From Flammeovirgaceae bacterium UBA2786 (lineage in GTDB: Bacteria > Bacteroidota > Bacteroidia > Cytophagales > Cyclobacteriaceae): a stretch of 43,659 bases of DNA. Location: contig DEIA01000076.1 of the NCBI GenBank assembly GCA_002352225.1, positions 47,249 to 90,907 on the forward strand, given 5' to 3'. The notes under the pieces were generated by a model that worked only from the letters and a program-made list of their open reading frames with translations, was not told where the DNA came from and ran no database searches. A program made the position numbers and the translations under genes. The stretch's first letter is position 1; each line of letters begins with the position of its first letter. This document shows positions 8,509-17,275 of the stretch, in pieces.

Positions 8509-10524
8509 CTATGCTTTGCGGAGTGTAAAATAAAAAGTACTGCCTTTGCCCGGTGTACTTTCCAGCCAGATAGTACCACCGTTTTTCTCTACAAATTCTT
8601 TGCAAAGAATAAGGCCCAACCCTGTGCCTTTTTCATTGGCTGTACCCGGTGTACTGTAACCCATTGTTTTTTCAAACAAAATACGCTGCACCTCAGGTTG
8701 TATGCCAATACCATAGTCGCGTACACCCAGGGTAATCCATCCTTCTTTTTCAGTGGCCGAAATTTCGATGCTGCCGCCTGACTTTGAAAATTTAATGGCG
8801 TTAAGTATCAGGTTTCGTAAAATGAGGTTAAGCATATTCAGGTCTCCCCAGGCATAAGTATTGGCTGCAACCTGGTTAACCAGCTTCATATCCTTCAGGT
8901 GCATAGAAGCCAACAAGTTAAAATTTTCGTTTACTAAGGATGATAACTCAATTTTTTCAGGGGTTATTTTGAGTTTGTCCATTTGCAACAAAGCCCAATC
9001 TAACAGATTATTGATTAGGGTGCGGGTATGATTGAATTGCGTGCGAAGTTCTTTGGTTAACATAGAAAATTCTTCGCGTGTAATGTGGTCGCCTTCCATC
9101 AGGTTTAATATCCCCGAAAGGGCATTTATAGGCGAGCGTAAATCGTGCGAAATGATGGAGAAAAATTTGTCCTTTACCTGGTTTAATTGTTCAAGTTCGT
9201 CTTTACGTTTCTTTATTTCTTCCTGGTGCTCTATTAAAAGCTTATTGATCCGGATTCTGCGTTGACCACTGCGGTAAACTGTAAACAAAAGAATAATGGT
9301 AAGCGCTACAACTACTACCAGAATATTTCTTAAAAATTCTTCGCGTTTTAATTCCTCTTGCTGATCGGATTTTGCCTTGCTTAGGGTGGCAATCTCAAGA
9401 TCTTTTACTTCTGTTCGAAAGCGTAATTGATCATGAAAAATTTTCTCAAGCATATCCTGACTGAATAGAGAGTCTTCCATCTGCTTGTAATTCTTATGAT
9501 AGGCAAGTGCAGCTTTAAAATCGCCTTTTCGCTCAGCAAGGCTGGAGAGTAACTTATAACAATCAATGCTCATTTTATCGGCATTGAAACCGGTAGCGGT
9601 TGCCAGGCTGCTTTCAATTTTTTCCCGGGCTTCGTCAAACTGCCCTTGTTCAATTAGAATTTCGCTAATACCCAGGTTAACCCCTGCTTCGCCAAAGGCA
9701 TTTCCGGTGCTTCGGTAAATCTGTATTGCCGTATCGTAACTGGCAAAGGCTTGCTCAAATTTGTTTGTTGCAAAGTACAGGCGGGCCAGGTTTTTACGTA
9801 TGCGTGGCTCCAGCACCGTAATGTTTCTGGCCTTGGTATTCTTTAGTGCTTTAAGAAGATTTTCTTCTGCTTTATCAAAATCTTTTTTTCGTAAAAAAAC
9901 ATCTCCTACGGCATCCTGATTATGCGGCAAACCATCTAAATCGTCAATAGCTTCACTCAATTTGGTGGCAACTGAAAAATGATCTAACGCAAGATCGTAT
10001 TGCCCCATCTCGGTTAACACAGTGCCAATGTTATAGATAGCAACAGTCATTTTTAATGAATCATTAATGGCCCGTGCTACACGGTATGATTGGGTAAAGT
10101 AATAGTAAGCTTCATCATATTTACCCAGATCGCTGTAATCGTTCCCTAAAAAATTGAGTGTTTCTGAAATGGAGGCGCTATCCTGTTGGGCAATTACAAG
10201 CTGCAGATTTTGATTATCGAATTTTATGGCTCGGGTATAGTCTCCACTTAAGGTGGCCAGAAATCCCTCTTGCGAGAAGACGGCTACTTTAGCCCACGGC
10301 CAGTTCTTTTTTTCGGCAATCGTAAGAGCTCTCTCAGAAAATTGTTTGGCAGCATTAAAATTCTTGTACTGGAATTTTTTCGACAGGTCGATCAATAGTG
10401 TGAACCGGATCGAATCGCTTGTAGTACTTCGCAATACAGTTTCCAAACTATCCATATTCTGAGCAACTGCAGGTGCAACCGACAGGCAAATTAACGTTAG
10501 CAGTATGGCGAAACGGCTCCTCAT
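8509..10524 (-). CDS. TPR-repeat sensor histidine kinase embedded in nuo cluster
   Basis: A 671-residue protein with a signal peptide (residues 1-21, ending AVAQ), about seven TPR-like repeats in the predicted periplasm (roughly 30-370), one transmembrane helix (399-417), a coiled-coil linker, a HisKA domain with the phospho-accepting His460 (FFSIISHDLRSP), and an HATPase_c domain: N box around NLILNAIKFS (571-580), G1 DYGIGI (603-608), G2 GTGLGL (633-638). All catalytic boxes are intact. It should autophosphorylate in response to something sensed through the TPR region. No response regulator gene is adjacent and no receiver domain is attached, so its partner is elsewhere. It starts four bases after the nuoH stop, so it is almost certainly co-transcribed with nuoH. 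Its ligand is unknown. Confidence 0.93.
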   Translation of the reverse strand: MRSRFAILLTLICLSVAPAVAQNMDSLETVLRSTTSDSIRFTLLIDLSKKFQYKNFNAAKQFSERALTIAEKKNWPWAKVAVFSQEGFLATLSGDYTRAIKFDNQNLQLVIAQQDSASISETLNFLGNDYSDLGKYDEAYYYFTQSYRVARAINDSLKMTVAIYNIGTVLTEMGQYDLALDHFSVATKLSEAIDDLDGLPHNQDAVGDVFLRKKDFDKAEENLLKALKNTKARNITVLEPRIRKNLARLYFATNKFEQAFASYDTAIQIYRSTGNAFGEAGVNLGISEILIEQGQFDEAREKIESSLATATGFNADKMSIDCYKLLSSLAERKGDFKAALAYHKNYKQMEDSLFSQDMLEKIFHDQLRFRTEVKDLEIATLSKAKSDQQEELKREEFLRNILVVVVALTIILLFTVYRSGQRRIRINKLLIEHQEEIKKRKDELEQLNQVKDKFFSIISHDLRSPINALSGILNLMEGDHITREEFSMLTKELRTQFNHTRTLINNLLDWALLQMDKLKITPEKIELSSLVNENFNLLASMHLKDMKLVNQVAANTYAWGDLNMLNLILRNLILNAIKFSKSGGSIEISATEKEGWITLGVRDYGIGIQPEVQRILFEKTMGYSTPGTANEKGTGLGLILCKEFVEKNGGTIWLESTPGKGSTFYFTLRKA

Positions 10525-10528
10525 AAGT

Positions 10529-11611
10529 TCACATCAACCCAAGTTTCCAAAGTGCACAGATTAAAAGTAATACAAAAGAAATAGGGGTTAGAAATTTCCA
10601 ACTTAAAGAAGTTAATTGATCGATCCGAATACGGGGGTAAGTCCACCGGATCCAAATCTGAATGGCTACCATAGTAAAGGTTTTACAAACCAGCCAAAAG
10701 ATTCCCCAAAGATGAATAGAAAGGGCCCCGGGTTGTCCGGTTGTCCAATCGGCCAGCCGCAAAGAACCAATATTAGGTAAGGGGGTATTCCAACTTCCCC
10801 AAAACAGAATAACACCAACAAAACTTACCAGTAGCATCATGGCATATTCGGCCAGCATAATTATGGCCCAGCGAAATCCTGAATATTCGGTTTGATATCC
10901 TGCCACTAATTCAGATTCGGCTTCGGGCAAATCAAAAGGGGCACGGTTGCTTTCTGCTAATGAAGCAATGAAGAACACAATCCACACAATAAATAATATA
11001 GGCATGCGAAACACATTCCAGGCAAGCACCCCGCCTATACCAGCCACATCGGGTAATCCCTTAATGCCAAATAACGGAACCGGGGTTTCATTCCTTAGCA
11101 CCCCTTGTTGAAATGAGATTTCCTGCAGATCGAGCGATTGGGCAAACACACCCACGCAAAGTACCGCTATACTAAGTGGAACTTCGTAAGAAATAATTTG
11201 TGCAACCGAACGCATGGTGCCCAGCATACTATATTTATTGTTAGAGGCCCAACCGGCTATTACAATGCCAATTACATCTAACGAAATAATGGCCAACAGG
11301 AAAAACAAGGCAGTTGAAAAACCAAAACTCCAGCCAGCCGAAAGGGGTAGTACACTAAACCCCAAAAGGATAGGTATAAAGATGAGCAGTGGTGCAACTT
11401 TAAAAAGAAATTTATTGGCTTGTGCCGGAACAAGGTCTTCCTTTTGAAGAAGCTTAAGCAGATCAGCAACAGTTTGCAGTATTCCATAATACCCAACCTC
11501 CATAGGCCCCAACCGATCCTGCATAAAAGCGGAGATTTTACGCTCGGCATATACAACCATTACGGTATAGAGTACAAGAAAGGGCAATATGAATAGCAGC
11601 GTAGTAAACAC
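10529..11611 (-). CDS. nuoH: NADH-quinone oxidoreductase subunit H
   Basis: A 360-residue membrane subunit of complex I, which forms much of the quinone chamber together with NuoB and NuoD. ASLAESNRAPFDLPEAESELVAGYQTEYSG is the family signature (quoted in parts: SNRAPFDLPEAESELV), with its acidic residues lining the quinone path. YAERKISAFMQDRLGP near the N-terminus is the second signature. The start codon is GTG at 11609-11611, because a stop codon lies seven codons upstream in frame and no ATG comes between. It is the first gene of this nuo run; fabI diverges from it 219 bases away. nuoA-G are absent upstream, so the complex I genes are split in this genome. Confidence 0.95.
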   Translation of the reverse strand: MFTTLLFILPFLVLYTVMVVYAERKISAFMQDRLGPMEVGYYGILQTVADLLKLLQKEDLVPAQANKFLFKVAPLLIFIPILLGFSVLPLSAGWSFGFSTALFFLLAIISLDVIGIVIAGWASNNKYSMLGTMRSVAQIISYEVPLSIAVLCVGVFAQSLDLQEISFQQGVLRNETPVPLFGIKGLPDVAGIGGVLAWNVFRMPILFIVWIVFFIASLAESNRAPFDLPEAESELVAGYQTEYSGFRWAIIMLAEYAMMLLVSFVGVILFWGSWNTPLPNIGSLRLADWTTGQPGALSIHLWGIFWLVCKTFTMVAIQIWIRWTYPRIRIDQLTSLSWKFLTPISFVLLLICALWKLGLM

Positions 11612-11830
11612 CGGCCTTTGGTTAACGGGCTAAATTCTAACTTTTAATTGAATAATAAACTCCACAATGCAGGAAAATCCTACATCTATACAAATTTGTT
11701 ATGGTATGAGGCCGGTAATCTAGCCTTATGAGACTTTACTATAGTAAATGGGGGCTGGGTTTACGCCCGGCCGTTAGGCTCAATGCACAGGAAATTTGTA
11801 ATATTGCCAAACTTTTAAACCATACCTCAC

Positions 11831-12640
11831 ATGGCCAATCTGCTTAAAGGAAAAAAGGGAATTATATTCGGTGCGTTAGACGAAAACTCCATAGCCTGGA
11901 AAACAGCATTGAGAGTAAAAGAAGAAGGAGGAGAGTTTACACTGACAAATGCCCCCATCGCCATGCGGTTGGGTACCATCAATAAACTTGCAGAAGCCTG
12001 CAACGCACAGGTTATTGCGGCCGATGCCACCTCCGAAACTGATCTGAATAACCTGTTTACCAAGTCGATGGAAGTACTGGGCGGTAAATTGGATTTTGTT
12101 CTTCATTCCATTGGTATGAGCCCCAACATTCGCAAAGGCAAAGAGTATGGCGATATGAATTATGAGTGGTATCTGAAAACATTAGATATTTCTGCCTTGT
12201 CATTTCATAAAGTATTACAGGCTTCAGAAAAATTAGATGCACTTAACGAATGGGCTTCGGTAGTGGGGTTGAGTTATATTGCAGCACAGCGTGCGTACCC
12301 CGATTATACCGATATGGCACAAGCCAAGGCTATGCTGGAATCTATTGCCCGCAGTTACGGCCAGCGGTATGGAACAAAAAAGAAGGTGCGGGTAAACACC
12401 ATTTCACAATCGCCTACTAAAACTACCGCGGGTACGGGTATCTCCGGCTTCGATGTGTTTTTTGATTTTGCCGAAATGATGTCGCCCTTAGGTAACGCTT
12501 CCGCAGAAGATTGCGCCAACTACATTGCCGTTATGTTCTCGGATTATACGCGCATGGTTACCATGCAAAACCTGATGCACGATGGAGGTTTCTCTTCATC
12601 GGGTATTACGAATAATCTGATAGAAAGATTATCGAAGTAA
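11831..12640 (+). CDS. fabI: Enoyl-[acyl-carrier-protein] reductase, FabI type
   Basis: A 269-residue short-chain dehydrogenase-like enzyme that reduces trans-2-enoyl-ACP with NADH, the last step of each fatty-acid elongation cycle. The catalytic pattern is Tyr149 (GLSY), Tyr159 and Lys166 (YTDMAQAK, Y-x6-K), with the same spacing as Tyr146/Tyr156/Lys163 of the E. coli enzyme. The N-terminal nucleotide-binding region (GIIFGALDENSIAW) matches FabI rather than FabK or FabV. The C-terminal SDYTRMVTMQNLMHDGGFS is also typical. The gene stands alone, transcribed away from nuoH. The start gives the canonical N-terminus. Confidence 0.96.
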   Translation: MANLLKGKKGIIFGALDENSIAWKTALRVKEEGGEFTLTNAPIAMRLGTINKLAEACNAQVIAADATSETDLNNLFTKSMEVLGGKLDFVLHSIGMSPNIRKGKEYGDMNYEWYLKTLDISALSFHKVLQASEKLDALNEWASVVGLSYIAAQRAYPDYTDMAQAKAMLESIARSYGQRYGTKKKVRVNTISQSPTKTTAGTGISGFDVFFDFAEMMSPLGNASAEDCANYIAVMFSDYTRMVTMQNLMHDGGFSSSGITNNLIERLSK

Positions 12641-12834
12641 TATAGCAGTTTCTTGAAGGCAGAATGAATCAAGTCTAATTTCTTGTTCAGTTACCCATTC
12701 TTAAAATACTAAATTAAGAGAGTTTCTGTTATTGGACTTTTTTTAAAAAAGTAGTATTAATCGGTATTCAGGCACTAAGAGATTGATGTTTGCATTAATC
12801 TTGAATTAACGAAAATTTAGTAAACTATTTAGCG

Positions 12835-12864
12835 TTTGTCTAAATCGCAAAATCGGTATATTTA
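12835..12864 (+). promoter_or_regulatory. Promoter candidate of the lipoprotein/lipase genes
   Basis: TTTG at 12835-12838 is followed after 18 bases by TATATTTA at 12857-12864, which matches TAnnTTTG except for its last base. This would place the transcript start near 12870, about 30 bases before the lipoprotein ATG. The spacing fits the Bacteroidota primary sigma factor. The ~190 bases between fabI and this site hold nothing else I can recognise. Confidence 0.5.
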
Positions 12865-12900
12865 AATATACTACTGCCTAGCTCTACGAAAAAAATCGTT

Positions 12901-13410
12901 ATGAAAACACTGATAAGCTTTCTGCTCTTAGTCTCCTTTGGTGGGCTTTGTTCGTGCGAACTCATATCTAACAACGAACCCAAAACCGAGCTTGAAAAAC
13001 TCCCGCCCATTACGCAAGAGGGCAAAAATACGTTTGGCTATCTGGTAAATGGAGAGGCCATTGTAGTAAGGAATACGATGAATATTACTGCAATTTATCA
13101 ACAAGATAATTTGCAATTGGGGGGGGGGGTGAAAAATTCAGACAAAGACTTAGATATAACTATCTTCCCACCATACTCTCAACTAGAAGAGTTTGTATCG
13201 TATGATATTACTAAAGCAGCAATGTATTATAATTTTTATGAAGGTTGTTATTACGAATTGGAAAATACATACGAAGGATACATTCGTTTTTCCAAGATTG
13301 ACCGCATCAATTATATTATTTCCGGCACATTTGAGTTTTCCACTGTAACCGCAAATTGTGATACGGTTAGAATTACAGATGGCCGTTTTGACGTACAATA
13401 CACTCCATGA
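12901..13410 (+). CDS. Exported lipoprotein with a G11 tract
   Basis: A 169-residue protein with a lipoprotein signal peptide (hydrophobic core 4-14, Cys18 and Cys20 in GGLCSC), then a ~150-residue domain beginning LPPITQEGKNTFGYLVNG. That opening is shared by a family of small Bacteroidota lipoproteins (I believe DUF6252-like, not verified). The domain has several beta-rich segments and a C-terminal sequence ending DGRFDVQYTP. Its function is unknown. Codons 73-77 (LGGGV) are built from a run of 11 G. Losing one G brings a TGA immediately (13130-13132); gaining one leads to TGA at 13203-13205. So only this tract length gives the full protein. It lies 34 bases upstream of the broken lipase gene and probably shares its promoter. 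Confidence 0.8.
   Translation: MKTLISFLLLVSFGGLCSCELISNNEPKTELEKLPPITQEGKNTFGYLVNGEAIVVRNTMNITAIYQQDNLQLGGGVKNSDKDLDITIFPPYSQLEEFVSYDITKAAMYYNFYEGCYYELENTYEGYIRFSKIDRINYIISGTFEFSTVTANCDTVRITDGRFDVQYTP
13119..13129 (+). repeat. Homopolymeric G11 tract in coding sequence
   Basis: Eleven consecutive G residues lie within codons 73-77 of the lipoprotein gene. It is the longest G/C homopolymer I noticed in the window (the next, 8, lies near 42967-42974 in the antiporter gene). Runs of this length are prone to slipped-strand mispairing. Confidence 0.95.
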
Positions 13411-13444
13411 TTTTTCAATTAAGAACAGCATAAATTTTTATATT

Positions 13445-13948
13445 ATGAAATACATCATTGTTTGTTTATTGGTTCTGTGCTCATGTATGGTTGCAAACTC
13501 ACAAAGCAACAACTATGCAAACCGGATGAACCACATCTTTGGCAATATTGATAAAAGCAAAGTAACCACGGGTTATTTAAAAGAGTATGGCATAAAGCTC
13601 ACCAGCCTGGAAGCATACAACGGGGTGTTGAGTGACAGTAACCGGGTAGATGTTACCCAGTGGCAATCGCTGTACAGCTCCTTATACTCAATGCGTGTTG
13701 GCACAGTCGCAACGGCTATGGCTTCGCCTACTAGTACTTTTGCAAATTTAAAGACCCAGCAAAATGCCAGCCCCGGTGTAGTGCTGCTGGCTGCTTTGTA
13801 TTACCCTTACCAGCAATACAAGGCCAACGCCTACACCAATGGCGATGTAACCGTAAGCAACGACCGGATTTACGATGTAAGCGGGCGCAACCCGTACGAT
13901 ACCAAAACCGCTTTCGCTGTGGCGCCTATGGAATATCAACGTGTTTGA
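13445..13948 (+). CDS. T9SS-secreted lipase-like protein, N-terminal part (frameshifted)
   Basis: A 167-residue reading frame, started at the ATG at 13445, where a good signal peptide begins (MKYIIVCLLVLCSCMVANSQ). An upstream in-frame start at 13358 would overlap the previous gene. It reads as the N-terminal domain of a large secreted hydrolase up to TAFAVAP and then meets a TGA at 13946-13948. The natural continuation (NVFDFKLQSNMIYTNTG) is in the next frame, overlapping here. So this and the following entry are one gene, broken by an extra base, or joined by a +1 shift, within about 13928-13948. This part alone would lack the hydrolase site. Confidence 0.75.
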   Translation: MKYIIVCLLVLCSCMVANSQSNNYANRMNHIFGNIDKSKVTTGYLKEYGIKLTSLEAYNGVLSDSNRVDVTQWQSLYSSLYSMRVGTVATAMASPTSTFANLKTQQNASPGVVLLAALYYPYQQYKANAYTNGDVTVSNDRIYDVSGRNPYDTKTAFAVAPMEYQRV

Positions 13949-16469
13949 TTTTAAGCTGCAAAGCAACATGATCTATACTAACACGGGCTTTACGCTAAAT
14001 ACAGTAGAAATAGATTTTGGCAACGGGCAGGGCTACCAGGCAGTTTCGCTTAACACTGTAAAAAATGTTTCCTATACTTCAGGAGGGGAGAAAGAAATGA
14101 AAGTAAAATTTGTGTATAGTGGCGGCCCTACACTGTATAGCCATGCCAGACTGTACGTGGATTATACTCCGCCATTGGCGCAATACCGGTTTAAAAGTTC
14201 TGATACTTCCACGCAGTTAATAACCGGAGCGGCCTGGCAAGGTGCAACGGCTACCGGGCACGTAACCATAGAAACTGCAGGTACCGATGGAGTGCTTGAC
14301 AAGCCCTTGATTGTGGTGGAGGGATTTGACCCGTTTGGTAGTTTTGATTACAATGATTTGATTGAAGATGAAAACAGTGGGGGGATTAATCGAATTATTA
14401 ATGAAGCAACAGGGCTTACCCTCAACCAAGCCATTGAAGACGAGGGTTATGATTTGGTGTTCATCAACTACCTGAATGGTACAGATTTTATACAGCGTAA
14501 TGCCCAGATGGTGGAAGCGGTGGTTGAGTGGGTGAACAATAATAAAACAGGCACCGAAAAAAACGTGGTGCTGGGCATGAGCATGGGCGGCTTGGTGGCG
14601 CGCTATGCCCTGCGCCACATGGAGCAAACCAGCCGCGTGCATGATACCAAGCTGTACATCAGCCACGATGCCCCGCAGCAGGGCGCCAATGTGCCATTAG
14701 CCTACCAGGCTTTTGTGCGCCATTTAGTGGGCGAGTCCATCGGGTGGCCCGTGTTTCTAAGCCTCTTTACCATTAATGTTGTGGACATTAAGGATATTGT
14801 ACCTGCCTTAAATGATGGTATGGATTTGTTGCAGTCGCCCGCAGCACAGCAAATGCTTATTTACCAGTTAAGCGGTACAGGAAGCGGGGTTTCAAACACA
14901 ACCAACTCTTTGCGCACTTCTTTTACAACCGAGTACACCAGTATGGGTTACCCTACTCAAGGCGGCATTCGTATTATTGCTATATCCAATGGATCTGAAT
15001 GCGGAACGCCTTTAGGTTTTGCACCAAATGCTAATTTGGTAAATGTTAATGAAAAAATAGATTTACCATGGTTTACAACAAACATAGTATTTACAGTTTT
15101 GAATGCCTTTTCATTAAATCCCATTCGTACTTTAACTTCATTCTTATCTTCAAACACAGATATTAAGGCAGAATTTAATTTAAGAGCACTCCCAAATCAG
15201 CAAGCACAGCAGGTTTATAACGGAAAAATTTATATCAAAAAGAATGTGCTTGGTTTAATCAACGTTGAGGAACAATTGATTAATCAAAAGACGGTAAATG
15301 CCACAAGCACGATGTTGGCTCTCGATAATGCTGCAGGCGGAGTTTATGATATTGAACGGTTTATTACGCTGCCGGCTAACATGGATGATTATTTATTAGA
15401 AACTCGATTTAGTTTTATCCCAATGTTCAGTAGTCTGGATATAGGTAGTGGTACACAACCAATAATTGCAACAGATATAGCACGAGCTTACTCTATAGTG
15501 ACTCCCCCTTTAGCACCAAAGAATTCCCCCTTTCAGAATTTCTTCACTAATCCATTAATAAGCGAAAATCACATTCAGTTTACGCTCAACAACGGTAATT
15601 GGCTAATGGCCGAATTAGAGGGTAATCCAGAGCAGTCATCCTGTAATTTGTTATGTGTGGGAACATCGATTGTGCCTTCAATTGGTGCCCCACCCGAAGT
15701 TTGCTCTAGTGGGGCCAACGTAATTTTGAATAATGTGCCCTTAGGATCGTCAGTAACCTGGCAGGCATCGCCAGCTAATTTGTTTACAAATAGTTCTGGA
15801 AGCTTTTCCTCATCTGGTAATATTGTGGTATTGCCATTGGCGGCTGCAAATGGCATTACAAATGGATCAGGGACACTGACAGTGAATGTCAATGCCTGTG
15901 GAGGATCGCATCAATCAATTTCAACTTTTTGGGTCGGTGTTCCATCCCTTACAATTCCGACAGTTAACACAAACCCGTACTATGTAAATTATCCCGTTTG
16001 TCAAGGGCCAAATTTTTTGAATGTAACCCCAATGGGGACTAATACCATTGCAGATTGGACTGTACCTTCCGGCATTTCCCATATTGAGGGTCATAACCTA
16101 CTTGATTTTATCATGCCAAGTAGTCCATCAACAATTACAATTTCTTCTCAAGCAAGTAATACATGTGGTAATAGCAAGGCTTTTAGTTTTAAACTAGTCA
16201 AGAAAACGTCCGGCTGTAATCAGGCTATGATGATGGCCTATCCTAATCCGGCAACAGATGAGTTGGTTGTAACTTCTAATTCAAAAGATGACGAGGCTAT
16301 GATTGAAGTTACACTAACAGATAGTAACAGTCAAGTTGTTTTTACCGCAAAATCGTTTGCTGATAAATCTGTTATTATTCCGATCAAGAATTATAAGAAT
16401 GGTCTTTATGTTCTATCAATAATTGAGAATAAAGTGTTGGAGAAACAACAAGTAATCATTAGTCATTAA
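13941..16469 (+). CDS. T9SS-secreted lipase-like protein, hydrolase and sorting domains
   Basis: The second part of the gene is 842 residues if read from the GTG at 13941; that GTG is only the edge of the open frame and probably not a true start. An alpha/beta-hydrolase segment (about residues 110-330) begins PLIVVEGFDP and has the nucleophile elbow GMSMGG (Ser codon 14580-14582) followed by LVARYALRHME, as in lipases. Next comes a region of unclear fold, then a PKD-like domain (about 575-760) and a C-terminal ~80-residue type A sorting domain (MAYPNPATDELVV ... GLYVLSIIENKVLEKQQVIISH), which directs export by the type IX system and surface attachment. Substrate is unknown. The TAA stop shares a base with the ispE ATG. 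If the frameshift is real, only this portion without a signal peptide remains, and it could not be exported. Confidence 0.75.
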   Translation: MFDFKLQSNMIYTNTGFTLNTVEIDFGNGQGYQAVSLNTVKNVSYTSGGEKEMKVKFVYSGGPTLYSHARLYVDYTPPLAQYRFKSSDTSTQLITGAAWQGATATGHVTIETAGTDGVLDKPLIVVEGFDPFGSFDYNDLIEDENSGGINRIINEATGLTLNQAIEDEGYDLVFINYLNGTDFIQRNAQMVEAVVEWVNNNKTGTEKNVVLGMSMGGLVARYALRHMEQTSRVHDTKLYISHDAPQQGANVPLAYQAFVRHLVGESIGWPVFLSLFTINVVDIKDIVPALNDGMDLLQSPAAQQMLIYQLSGTGSGVSNTTNSLRTSFTTEYTSMGYPTQGGIRIIAISNGSECGTPLGFAPNANLVNVNEKIDLPWFTTNIVFTVLNAFSLNPIRTLTSFLSSNTDIKAEFNLRALPNQQAQQVYNGKIYIKKNVLGLINVEEQLINQKTVNATSTMLALDNAAGGVYDIERFITLPANMDDYLLETRFSFIPMFSSLDIGSGTQPIIATDIARAYSIVTPPLAPKNSPFQNFFTNPLISENHIQFTLNNGNWLMAELEGNPEQSSCNLLCVGTSIVPSIGAPPEVCSSGANVILNNVPLGSSVTWQASPANLFTNSSGSFSSSGNIVVLPLAAANGITNGSGTLTVNVNACGGSHQSISTFWVGVPSLTIPTVNTNPYYVNYPVCQGPNFLNVTPMGTNTIADWTVPSGISHIEGHNLLDFIMPSSPSTITISSQASNTCGNSKAFSFKLVKKTSGCNQAMMMAYPNPATDELVVTSNSKDDEAMIEVTLTDSNSQVVFTAKSFADKSVIIPIKNYKNGLYVLSIIENKVLEKQQVIISH

Positions 16470-17275
16470 TGGTCTCTTTCCCCCATTGTAAAATTAACCT
16501 TGGGCTTCATGTGGTGGAGAAGCGCAAGGATGGGTTTCATAACATCGAAACCTGTTTTTACCCGGTGCCTCGTACGGATATACTGGAGGTAATTAAGGCC
16601 AATGAATTTGCCTTCACTACTTCTGGTTTAACCGTTGCCGGTGATGTGAATGATAATTTATGTGTGAAGGCTTACAACCTGATAGCAAATGACTTTAAGG
16701 TATCGTCAGTAAAAATTCATTTGCATAAAATATTACCTATGGGTGCGGGTGTGGGTGGTGGCTCGGCCGATGCTGCATTCACGTTGCGAATGCTCAATTC
16801 ACTTTTTGAATTAAATCTTTCGCAAGAGCAGTTAAAGTCTTACGCCATCCGGTTAGGAAGTGATTGTGCTTTCTTTTTGCACGATCAACCTATGTTGGCC
16901 GAAGGTAAGGGCGAAATACTTTCAGAGGCACCTGTTAGTTTGAAAGGCAAATACCTGGTGTTGGTAAAACCTGATGTGCATGTGGCCACAGCCGATGCGT
17001 ATGCTGGTGTTGTTCCTGCCAGGCCAAAGCAACGTATACAATCAGTTTTGCATTCACCCGTGGAAACCTGGCGCAATACCCTGGTTAACGACTTTGAAGT
17101 GTCGGTGTTTAAAAAATTTCCAGTTATAGCACAGTTAAAGGAAAAGCTTTATGCTAATGGAGCAATCTATGCCAGCATGAGCGGTTCTGGTGCATCGGTT
17201 TTTGGAATTTTTGATTCACCGGTTAACCTTCAACATACGTTTGCTGATGTAGATTATTGGGCAGCCCTTGTCTGA
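16469..17275 (+). CDS. ispE: 4-diphosphocytidyl-2-C-methyl-D-erythritol kinase
   Basis: A 268-residue GHMP-family kinase that phosphorylates CDP-methylerythritol in the non-mevalonate isoprenoid pathway, in the cytoplasm. The ATP-binding glycine loop is PMGAGVGGGSADAA (about residues 91-104). The N-terminal FPHCKINLGLHVVEKRKDGFHNI and the C-terminal MSGSGASVFGIF are IspE signatures. Its ATG overlaps the preceding TAA (TAATG). The 3' end overlaps the convergent transporter gene by 22 bases. Length is normal to slightly short. Confidence 0.95.
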   Translation: MVSFPHCKINLGLHVVEKRKDGFHNIETCFYPVPRTDILEVIKANEFAFTTSGLTVAGDVNDNLCVKAYNLIANDFKVSSVKIHLHKILPMGAGVGGGSADAAFTLRMLNSLFELNLSQEQLKSYAIRLGSDCAFFLHDQPMLAEGKGEILSEAPVSLKGKYLVLVKPDVHVATADAYAGVVPARPKQRIQSVLHSPVETWRNTLVNDFEVSVFKKFPVIAQLKEKLYANGAIYASMSGSGASVFGIFDSPVNLQHTFADVDYWAALV

